Shown here one piece after another: positions 9,741 through 16,105 of a DNA stretch of 64,000 nucleotides. Positions within the stretch are counted from its first letter, which is position 1. The number at the start of each line of letters is the position of its first letter. A model generated the notes under the pieces. It saw only the letters and a program-made list of their open reading frames with translations, was not told the origin of the DNA and ran no database searches. The translations under genes and the position numbers were made by a program. The DNA is from Paludibacteraceae bacterium (lineage in GTDB: Bacteria > Bacteroidota > Bacteroidia > Bacteroidales > Paludibacteraceae). Location: assembly GCA_017394705.1 (NCBI GenBank), contig JAFPXH010000005.1, positions 124,001 to 188,000 of the forward strand. Direction: 5' to 3'.

Positions 9741-9771
9741 CAAAAGTACTATAAAAATGCGAGAGCGACAA
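9741..9771 (-). promoter_or_regulatory. Bacteroidetes-type promoter for downstream cluster
   Basis: On the minus strand TTG (9,771-9,769), a 20-bp spacer and TACTTTTG (9,748-9,741) fit the Bacteroidetes consensus exactly. Transcription would start near 9,735 and give a leader of about 120 bases containing two copies of AGCCGAGGTTA before the 103-residue gene. Confidence 0.75.
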
Positions 9772-9790
9772 ATAATCGCCCTCGCGAATC
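9755..9790 (-). terminator. hairpin terminator overlapping the cluster promoter
   Basis: On the minus strand GCGAGGGCGA, a short loop, TCGCTCTCGC and then ATTTTTA form a plausible intrinsic terminator for the upstream transcript. It sits across the -33 region of the next promoter, so read-through and initiation could interfere with each other. Confidence 0.55.
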
Positions 9791-9812
9791 TGATTCCGCT
9801 CAGATTTTTGCA

Positions 9813-10037
9813 TTATTGCGTCAAATCACACTGAGCGTATTCCGACAAATCATGTACTTCCGTGATAAAGAACCAATCGCGGTGATATAGTTTGTCGCGG
9901 TACTTCTTCCCGTATTTCCGGAACTTGAACCAACCGTGTACAAGTATATTCAACGCCTGTATCGGTGTCTTGTCATCGGCTATCGGCACTTTGCCCGCCA
10001 AGTTCCGTGCGACTTGTTCTTTACTTATTCGCAGCAT
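9813..10037 (-). CDS. unknown small protein of phage-like cluster
   Basis: 74 residues from ATG 10,037 (MLRISKEQVARNLAGK), basic and aromatic-rich (WFKFRKYGKKYRDKLYHRDWFF). Not recognised. The start overlaps the end of the preceding gene by 17 bases. The N-terminal helix and basic middle could suit nucleic-acid binding, but this is a guess. It is the last gene before the hairpin terminator. Confidence 0.5.
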   Translation of the reverse strand: MLRISKEQVARNLAGKVPIADDKTPIQALNILVHGWFKFRKYGKKYRDKLYHRDWFFITEVHDLSEYAQCDLTQ

Positions 10038-10323
10038 TTTTCTTCGCCTTTCTGTTACGCATTTTACAAGCGAATTTCGCAACCATCAGCACCGCTTCGT
10101 ACAGCCCGTCTCGGTTTGCCACAACACCGACCATCCTGCCGATGAACCGCAGCAGCGGACTTTTCCCGCGATTGTCACCGAAGCACTCAACCGAGGTCTT
10201 TCCGGTCTCGTCTTGAATGACCACCAACGCGACACGCTCTTTCTTCTTCCCGTCCTGCCACGTGTCAAATTCCTTTATCATGCGTTCCAAAAACGCTTCA
10301 TTGCTTTCCAAATTCTTTTTCAT
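10021..10323 (-). CDS. unknown 100-aa protein of phage-like cluster
   Basis: Acidic N-terminal helix (MKKNLESNEAFLERMIKEFD), a beta hairpin (RVALVVIQDETGKTSVECFG), a hydrophobic helix (GLYEAVLMVAKFA) and a lysine-rich end. Not recognised. Start chosen at ATG 10,323, which overlaps the preceding stop by 26 bases. An upstream ATG (10,350) is less likely because it would overlap more. Confidence 0.5.
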   Translation of the reverse strand: MKKNLESNEAFLERMIKEFDTWQDGKKKERVALVVIQDETGKTSVECFGDNRGKSPLLRFIGRMVGVVANRDGLYEAVLMVAKFACKMRNRKAKKNAANK

Positions 10324-10714
10324 CTTTCTTGAAATTAAGAGGTTTAACATCCGTCAATTGGAATGCCTCGGCGGCTTGAACGGTATAAATTCCGTAACGG
10401 TTATAGTACTTCGCACTAACTATCTTGAAGTTTGCCATCATACTTTTTATATGCTCGGTGCCGTTCCAGTTAAAGGGCATTGGCACGCAATCTTTGATGG
10501 CGTAGTACGGATGATCTTTGATAGCCACACCGCGCAGTTTCTGCTCCCACAGCGTGACCCAGATCTGCCGTTGCCTTTGGAGTGGGATAGCGTTCCATTG
10601 CTCCTCGGCAGGTCGTAGCATCCGTTCGTTTTGCGGTGCGATGTACGGTTTGAGCAAGTCAAGCATAACCGCCCAACTTCTGCGCTTCTTTAGTATGTCG
10701 TCTAAGGCTTCCAT
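10298..10714 (-). CDS. unknown 138-aa protein of phage-like cluster
   Basis: Not recognised. The helical N-terminal half is rich in Trp and Arg (WAVMLDLLKPYIAP; QWNAIPLQRQRQIWVTLWEQKL), and the C-terminal half contains HPYYAIKDCVPMPFNWNGTEHI. No signal, membrane segment or catalytic motif. It follows a hairpin-containing gap of 118 bases after the 146-residue gene and overlaps the next gene. Confidence 0.55.
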   Translation of the reverse strand: MEALDDILKKRRSWAVMLDLLKPYIAPQNERMLRPAEEQWNAIPLQRQRQIWVTLWEQKLRGVAIKDHPYYAIKDCVPMPFNWNGTEHIKSMMANFKIVSAKYYNRYGIYTVQAAEAFQLTDVKPLNFKKDEKEFGKQ

Positions 10715-10731
10715 AAATATTTTTTCAAAAA

Positions 10732-10787
10732 GTAGTAGAGGGAGACTACAGAGGGAGTATATACTATGCAGATAGTCTCCCCACTAC
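10732..10787 (-). other. hairpin in gap between two cluster genes
   Basis: GTAGTAGAGGGAGACT (10,732-10,747) pairs imperfectly with AGTCTCCCCACTAC (10,774-10,787). It lies between the 146- and 138-residue genes and could be an mRNA processing or attenuation structure. There is no T-run on the coding side. Confidence 0.4.
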
Positions 10788-10832
10788 CACTACGCTTTTC
10801 TTTTTATTCTTTTGCTTCTTTTCTGTTTTTCT

Positions 10833-11273
10833 TTAATCCAAGCATTTCAGCGTTTTCTTCACCTCATCCGGCGCGATATTCGGGTGATCTTCAGGGAAGT
10901 TATCCATGATCTCCTTCATCTTGCGCGTGAGTTTAGCTGATTCCTTCTTGTACTCAGCCTGTTCAGCCGCTTTCTTGCGGTACTCCACACCTTCCGGCAT
11001 TGTGTACTTCTGCGGCTTGCCAACGATGTCAAACACTGGTGTCACATCCAACGTGTAGTGATGTCCTTCGTGCTCGAACTTACCGCTCGTCTCGCCGAGT
11101 TCTTCCAACTTGCCCTCAGCCAAGGTCTTTGCGTCCGTTTCCAACTCATCCACCCGCGCCTTGCACGATTCGATCAGTTGTTTCAACACACTTGTTTCTA
11201 CCAGTGCATCTGCACCATTCAGATTGATGTCATTTGCAGCAATCAGCGCTGCGCGTAATTCTATTGCTTTCAT
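10833..11273 (-). CDS. unknown 146-aa coiled protein of phage-like cluster
   Basis: Mostly helical protein. The N-terminal helix (MKAIELRAALIAANDINLNG) and a helical pair with many Glu/Lys lead to a short beta element (FEHEGHHYTLDVTPVFDI), then a long charged helix (KKAAEQAEYKKESAKLTRKM). Helix-beta-helix proteins of this type occur in phage early regions, but I do not recognise the family. It lies 28 bases after the HNH gene in the same direction. Confidence 0.55.
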   Translation of the reverse strand: MKAIELRAALIAANDINLNGADALVETSVLKQLIESCKARVDELETDAKTLAEGKLEELGETSGKFEHEGHHYTLDVTPVFDIVGKPQKYTMPEGVEYRKKAAEQAEYKKESAKLTRKMKEIMDNFPEDHPNIAPDEVKKTLKCLD

Positions 11274-11301
11274 TTCGTTAATTCTTTAATTTGTTATACA
11301 A

Positions 11302-11892
11302 TCATTCTCCCTCGTATACATCCCCTGCTACGTTATACTTACTCATCAGCGTCAGCAACTCCTCTGCTTGGATCGCCGCCCGCCGTTTCGGTTCTAACAC
11401 CGGCACGATGACAAACGCCACCATCGCCTGCATGCCCGTGAGTGCTTTCGTGTTCACACCTTTCCCGCGCAACCATCGCAGTATCACCCCGCAGCGGTAG
11501 TTCTCCGCCACGGTCACGATACGGATATTGTCAAGGCTCCAGTTGTGAATGTCGCCGTTCTTGTGATCCACCTGCCAACCCTCGGGAATGGTACCAATCC
11601 ATGCTATCGCCATCAGACGATGCACGTCGTAGTTCGTCCCGCGATAGTTAAATCCCGGATACGTGTGTCCGATGGGGTGACCACTCGGACCAATCTGCGC
11701 GTACTTCTTTGTGTCCCATTCGTACACTTTCTGCCGTACGAACACACCCGCATCATCCAGCCGGTACACACGCATGTCCTGTGCGCACCAGAAAGGCGTG
11801 TCACCTGCATGAGCCACCAAACTGCCATCCGGCAATTCCCGTGTCTCCGGCACAAACCCCAATCTGGGGTAACAATAATAATTTTTCGCCAT
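11302..11892 (-). CDS. HNH endonuclease
   Basis: 196 residues from ATG 11,892. The core VHRLMAIAWIG...GWQVDHKNGDIHNWSLDNIRIVT is the HNH_3-type motif: a histidine, the DH pair, then the two asparagines of the zinc or metal finger. The N-terminal part carries a sequence-specificity-like domain. Homing or phage-associated HNH enzymes look like this, and a DNA-packaging or homing role is possible. The start is supported by the promoter at 11,951-11,981 directly upstream. Longer upstream reading would begin before that promoter. Confidence 0.8.
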   Translation of the reverse strand: MAKNYYCYPRLGFVPETRELPDGSLVAHAGDTPFWCAQDMRVYRLDDAGVFVRQKVYEWDTKKYAQIGPSGHPIGHTYPGFNYRGTNYDVHRLMAIAWIGTIPEGWQVDHKNGDIHNWSLDNIRIVTVAENYRCGVILRWLRGKGVNTKALTGMQAMVAFVIVPVLEPKRRAAIQAEELLTLMSKYNVAGDVYEGE

Positions 11893-11950
11893 AATTTTGT
11901 TTGAGTTAAAAATTATGGCAAGCGCTTGCCTATTTATTGGAATCCGACGA

Positions 11951-11981
11951 CAAAGGTACATACGAAAAATGAACCCCACAA
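11951..11981 (-). promoter_or_regulatory. promoter of HNH endonuclease gene
   Basis: Minus strand TTG (11,981-11,979), 20-bp spacer, TACCTTTG (11,958-11,951). It agrees with the Bacteroidetes consensus and lies about 60 bases before the HNH start codon. Confidence 0.75.
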
Positions 11982-11995
11982 AAATGAGGTTCATT
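11968..11995. promoter_or_regulatory. operator-like inverted repeat over HNH promoter
   Basis: AATGAACC (11,968-11,975) and GGTTCATT (11,988-11,995) form perfect 8-bp arms 12 bases apart and straddle the -33 element. This is the position expected for a repressor site. Confidence 0.55.
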
Positions 11996-11996
11996 A

Positions 11997-12068
11997 TTGG
12001 ACAGATTTGGACAACTATTTGGACAAACTGCCGTATTTTATGGATTTGTCCAAAGACACTTTTGGACA
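11997..12068. repeat. TTGGACA iteron-like array
   Basis: TTGGACA occurs at 11,997, 12,007, 12,019 and 12,062, and its reverse complement at 12,047, all within 72 bases directly upstream of the HNH promoter. The first three are spaced 10 and 12 bases, close to one helical turn. This looks like a multi-site binding region for a regulator or replication initiator. Confidence 0.65.
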
Positions 12069-12079
12069 CAAAGTGCTAA

Positions 12080-12484
12080 TCAGCCACGGTATCGTGCTTT
12101 CGCAAAATCAATGCCGGACAAATGAAATTTCGGCATCGCAAAAGGATTCACCAATTCCGCTTTTCGCTCATCTGTCACGTTGCTTAGTGTCACGTAACCC
12201 AACGGCTCCAATGCCATAATACGCCTGCACGCATCTGCTTTACTGCTTGCGAGGCTTATCGCTTGCCGCAGGTTCTTCTCTATGATATCTTCGGAGAATT
12301 GACTGGTACAGAAGAATGATGTATCAACCGGCACGACATCTTCAACTGTCGCTGTACTTGTTGTGCAAAATGGAACGTGTTGCCCCTGATAGAACGAGGC
12401 AGAAGGATTATCATGTATTTCTATAAAGTCCCCGGCAATATAGTTTCCACTGATGTGGAAATGATTGATTATTAAAGGTCTCAT
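12080..12484 (-). CDS. unknown first gene of phage-like cluster
   Basis: 134 residues from ATG 12,484. The N-terminus NHFHISGNYIAGDFIEIHDN has an alternating His/Gly/Asp pattern typical of small beta proteins. The middle has SEDIIEKNLRQAISLASSKADACRRI, likely a helix. Not recognised. The longer frame to 12,553 would run into the structured leader and is rejected. It is the first gene after the promoter at 12,740-12,770 and precedes the TTGGACA array, so a regulatory or initiator role is conceivable. Confidence 0.55.
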   Translation of the reverse strand: MRPLIINHFHISGNYIAGDFIEIHDNPSASFYQGQHVPFCTTSTATVEDVVPVDTSFFCTSQFSEDIIEKNLRQAISLASSKADACRRIMALEPLGYVTLSNVTDERKAELVNPFAMPKFHLSGIDFAKARYRG

Positions 12485-12517
12485 GGATTTTATTAAGAAT
12501 TTTGGAGGACATAAAAA

Positions 12518-12645
12518 GCACGGACACACGGGGACGTAAATAAGGGTCGACAAACTCTCTGCAAATCCCCGTGTGCCCGTGCCAAAACACGAGTAACAGG
12601 GACATATTCTTTTTGCAGATTTGAAAGTTTGTCGACCTTATTTAC
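12518..12645 (-). promoter_or_regulatory. interleaved inverted repeats in leader of cluster
   Basis: Arm A 12,518-12,534 pairs with A' 12,566-12,582 (17 bp, one mismatch). Arm B (about 12,536-12,556, core GTCGACAAACT-type) pairs with B' about 12,626-12,645. The order is A-B-A'-B', so the two stems interlock and cannot form as simple nested hairpins. Pseudoknot, alternative attenuator folds or a DNA replication/recombination site are options. Confidence 0.65.
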
Positions 12646-12647
12646 AA

Positions 12648-12934
12648 AGCAATATGCCTGTTTGAGCTATACGCTATAAATATGTCCTCCCATTTAACGT
12701 CTAAGAAGCTGACGTCGCTTTCTTATCCGAAAGCGGCTGCAAAGTTACTACATTTTTTTGAATTATACAAGTTTTTTTGGAAATTAGTGTGTAAATACGC
12801 TAATTTTACCCAAATTACGGTCAAATAAAACAGATACACCCGCCTCCCGGCGAGTGCATTCCTTGTTTGTGTTTTTCAACTGTGCGTCACTACTTTTGAC
12901 CAACGGTCGCACAGCTTTTGTGGTATTAGATGCC
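12648..12934. other. non-coding gap upstream of the phage-like cluster
   Basis: Apart from the promoter at 12,740-12,770 I see no supported gene. A 62-codon frame at 12,784-12,972 overlaps the end of the secreted OB-fold gene and has no recognisable product. The gap also receives the 3' end of the secreted-protein operon, but no clear terminator is visible. Confidence 0.45.
12740..12770 (-). promoter_or_regulatory. promoter of phage-like cluster
   Basis: Minus strand TTG (12,770-12,768), 20-bp spacer, TAACTTTG (12,747-12,740). Transcription would start near 12,734 and read about 250 bases of structured leader before the first gene. Confidence 0.75.
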
Positions 12935-14434
12935 TTAATGCACCTTTGCTCCAAGTACATTATACTGAACACCGTTTTTCTCTATAATTAATTGACCGTT
13001 CTGAATCCGTTTGGTGGCTTTGTTGCCGGCATTCACATCTTCTACGCCTTCCGTTTTAGCCGGAATGGTTATGGAAACCTTGTATAATGTGTTGTTATAG
13101 CATAAGAGATCCGCTACGAGCGTGTAAGAGCCATCCGCATTGGCAGTAACAGTGATAGCAGCCGTATAGATAGTTTGAGCTGCTCCGTCAGCATACACAT
13201 ACGAGTAGTTCGGATCCAGATTGGCTTGCGTATATTCACCTGCAATAACGCTGGTATATACAACAAGACTGACCATCGTCATATTGGTATAATCTATTGC
13301 CTGTACTTGAAAAGCAGGGTCTTGTGCAGCACTGGTTTGATCATTCAACTGTGACTCTGCATAGGTGAGAGTAACAGTAGTTTCTGCTTTCGGTTCGAAA
13401 TACGTAAGGTTGATATTATAGATTTTGCCATCGGCAGCAGTCAGTTTACCTACGAAAGTAACAGCTCCTGTTACGTCCTCTGTCACAACGATTTGACCTG
13501 CGGTGAAGCCTATTTTGGTCTGTGCCTGAAAATCCGTCATGACAAACGAATAATCCGCATAGAGATCCGCCACGTCGTACGTTCCGGCAAGTTGAGTACT
13601 CATCGCAAGTAATGAGATGCCAATACTGTCTGTTTGGGCAATCACCTGCCAATATGCATCTTGTTTATAAATCTGAACACCGGAAGAGATAGTAACATCT
13701 ACTTCTTCTGCTTGCGGTTGCGGATCCTGTTTTTTTGCTACCGATACAAAGATTGCATTTTGTGCCTGCGGTTTGCCCTTAAACTCGGTATAAATAGCTT
13801 TCAATGTCAGGGTATCGCCTGCATCCACTCCCATTTCTTGGAACTTACCCTTTTGGCCTTCTGCCGTAAGAATACCGTAGATATACAAGCTATCGGTGCC
13901 TTCCACCAAATAGAAATTGCCGTATTTGTTATACTTGGTAGAATCATCTTTGTCCATAACGATGTCTGCTACGCAACCAGTGAGGACACATGTATCCTTG
14001 GTATTTTTGAGAGCAAGGAACTCTGCTATTGTTTTCTGACCGAGATTAACCGCCGGATCAGCCGCCTCCAAGATACCGAAGGTACATCCCTTTGCCATCT
14101 CGGGAGTGGATTTGTATTTCGTTAATGTACCACTCACCCAAACGAGAGAACCGATAGCCGGAGCTTCATCTGCACTATTACATACGGCTTGATATGCCTC
14201 GAAAACTTGCCCTCCGTCCGGTGTGTCCGCCATCCAGAAGGAGATGTTTTTCTTGCTTTCATTGAAAGCTGTAGCAATAGATGTTACATAGCCTTTGACT
14301 ATAGCGGCATCTGTTTTGCCAGCCAAGGCTGCCACTCTTGCGGAATCACAAGTGATTGTGTCCGTCTCAAGAGTTGCTGCTGCCAAGTTGCCTACTACAA
14401 GAATGGCAGCAAAGAGAGATAAAATCTTTTTCAT
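12935..14434 (-). CDS. secreted OB-fold-like protein with C-terminal tail
   Basis: 499 residues with a signal peptide (MKKILSLFAAILVVGNLAAA). Two successive OB-fold-like domains (about 25-240; VKGYVTSIATAF, later VLTGCVADIV and GDTLTLKAIYTEFKGKPQ) resemble those attached to secreted Bacteroidales nucleases. Two copies of a roughly 105-residue beta repeat follow, and then the tail KRIQNGQLIIEKNGVQYNVLG. It is the last gene of a three-gene operon, 28 bases after the metalloprotease. It may bind nucleic acid or carbohydrate at the surface. This is inferred. Confidence 0.75.
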   Translation of the reverse strand: MKKILSLFAAILVVGNLAAATLETDTITCDSARVAALAGKTDAAIVKGYVTSIATAFNESKKNISFWMADTPDGGQVFEAYQAVCNSADEAPAIGSLVWVSGTLTKYKSTPEMAKGCTFGILEAADPAVNLGQKTIAEFLALKNTKDTCVLTGCVADIVMDKDDSTKYNKYGNFYLVEGTDSLYIYGILTAEGQKGKFQEMGVDAGDTLTLKAIYTEFKGKPQAQNAIFVSVAKKQDPQPQAEEVDVTISSGVQIYKQDAYWQVIAQTDSIGISLLAMSTQLAGTYDVADLYADYSFVMTDFQAQTKIGFTAGQIVVTEDVTGAVTFVGKLTAADGKIYNINLTYFEPKAETTVTLTYAESQLNDQTSAAQDPAFQVQAIDYTNMTMVSLVVYTSVIAGEYTQANLDPNYSYVYADGAAQTIYTAAITVTANADGSYTLVADLLCYNNTLYKVSITIPAKTEGVEDVNAGNKATKRIQNGQLIIEKNGVQYNVLGAKVH

Positions 14435-14462
14435 AAAATCAGTTGATTAAGTTAATAAATAC

Positions 14463-16082
14463 TTATCGGATTTTTTGTCCGGTTATATCATACCATTGTT
14501 CTCCGTGCAGAATCAAAAGTCTTCCGTCCTTGAGTATTTTCCTTGCTTGAGTCGGTGTTGTTTGAGTTTGTTCAATGCCATTCGGCGTATTATTCATAAA
14601 ATCAAAAGAGATCAAACCGGAATGCGCAGTAATATTTATAATAGGATAGTTTGTGTACGGAGTGTACTCCGTAGCGCCATTCGGGAAGAGGTCAGTGGCA
14701 CTGCTATATTGGTCAGCACCTCCGGCTTCGATGATATCCACGCCCAAAGAAGAAGCGGTATTGTTCACCGTGTTCTCATTCCATTTGCTGTAACTGTATT
14801 TGATCTTGGTAATCATCATACCGGAGCCTGCCGTTTTCTTGTCCCAGCCTGTCTTCTGTCGGTTTTCCAATAGGAAGAACTCCGACGGACTCGGATTATT
14901 GCCGATGAGGTTGCTTTTTCCCGTAGCGGTAATCATATAGGCCTCGTTGCTGGTTTTCAAATCCGTGAGGCTATATGCGCCCGATGTGTTAAGGACGGTA
15001 GGCGTGAGCCATCCAAGGAAGAATCGTTCATAAGCGGAATAAGCAGGAGGTGTGTCTCCGTTATTGTTATACGAACCGGCATCCATGATATCCCAATCGT
15101 CCATCGTTCGATGGGTTGCCTTATTCGTAGCATACAGATCCGGCAAACCAAGCACGTGTCCGAACTCGTGGCAGAACGTACCGATACCTGTGTGTTTTTT
15201 TGAAAGATAGTTTATTTCGTTGCTGCAGGCATAAGCATTCAGCACTTTCCCATCCAAGATGATTGCATCAGAATCGTCGTAGTACCCATAGCCATAACCA
15301 TCGCGCATCCAATAGAAATGCGGCCACACTGTACTTGCAGCACCTCCGTCCGCTTCTCCGTTTCCGGCATAGATGACAAAGACGAAATCTACAACGCCGT
15401 CGTTATTATTATCGTATTGCGTGAAATCCACACCGTCTTCATCGGCTGCGCGGCAGGCTTCGATAATCATCTCATCCACATGCTGGTCGTTTCCATTCCC
15501 GTCATTGGAACCGTAATACGATTGCTTCTTCGATACGGTATAAGGTCCCACCACATCAAACTGAGGTTGGTATTGCCCCATCGACTGGTCTATGAAATAC
15601 TGGCGTGCGCTACCGGAGGAAGAGATACGGTATGTGCTACCACGATACGTAAACGAATAACTGCGGCTGTAGTTCTGTCCGCAGAGCATACTATCCATCT
15701 CTGCTTTTTCCGTACTGAAAGCGACATCGGTAAAACCGACCAAAACAAGCAGTCCGCGCGGTGCAATATTGAGAGGTACCGCCTGATTAGTAGCAGTCGG
15801 CAAGCGTCTGGCTCTTGCCCTGCGTGCAGAATGGATACGCTGTTCTATCTCGTCTTCAGAGAGAGGAGAGCTAATGATGAAGGTTCCATCCTCCTGTAGC
15901 TCAACAAGATTACCGTTTTCGTCAGTTAGCCAGTGAAAATACTCATCGCCATGCGCGAAGACGGTCATTTCCGTCCCATCGGGTAGAGTGACCACTCTCG
16001 GCCCCCGATAAGCAGGAACCGCTATGATACCAAGTGCGATAGACGCACAAACAATCAGTGTAAAAATCTTTTTTTTAGACAT
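14463..16082 (-). CDS. secreted M6-family metalloprotease
   Basis: Zinc protease of the immune inhibitor A (M6) type, 539 aa. Signal segment, a propeptide-like part (GPRVVTLPDGTEMTVFAHGDEYFHW) and the catalytic HEFGHVLGLPDLY motif near residue 305. A tail ARKILKDGRLLILHGEQWYD closes the protein. Acts outside the cell in protein breakdown. It sits 23 bases after the secreted nuclease gene and 28 before the OB-fold gene, so protease, nuclease and OB-fold protein are probably made together. Confidence 0.9.
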   Translation of the reverse strand: MSKKKIFTLIVCASIALGIIAVPAYRGPRVVTLPDGTEMTVFAHGDEYFHWLTDENGNLVELQEDGTFIISSPLSEDEIEQRIHSARRARARRLPTATNQAVPLNIAPRGLLVLVGFTDVAFSTEKAEMDSMLCGQNYSRSYSFTYRGSTYRISSSGSARQYFIDQSMGQYQPQFDVVGPYTVSKKQSYYGSNDGNGNDQHVDEMIIEACRAADEDGVDFTQYDNNNDGVVDFVFVIYAGNGEADGGAASTVWPHFYWMRDGYGYGYYDDSDAIILDGKVLNAYACSNEINYLSKKHTGIGTFCHEFGHVLGLPDLYATNKATHRTMDDWDIMDAGSYNNNGDTPPAYSAYERFFLGWLTPTVLNTSGAYSLTDLKTSNEAYMITATGKSNLIGNNPSPSEFFLLENRQKTGWDKKTAGSGMMITKIKYSYSKWNENTVNNTASSLGVDIIEAGGADQYSSATDLFPNGATEYTPYTNYPIINITAHSGLISFDFMNNTPNGIEQTQTTPTQARKILKDGRLLILHGEQWYDITGQKIR

Positions 16083-16105
16083 ACATTTATATCTTATAAT
16101 ATAGA

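Noticed and set aside
8180..12770. Complete Microviridae or filamentous prophage
   Set aside because: No capsid, replication or assembly ATPase protein is encoded in the cluster.
12784..12972. 62-residue frame on the minus strand
   Set aside because: Overlaps the end of the OB-fold gene and shows no support.
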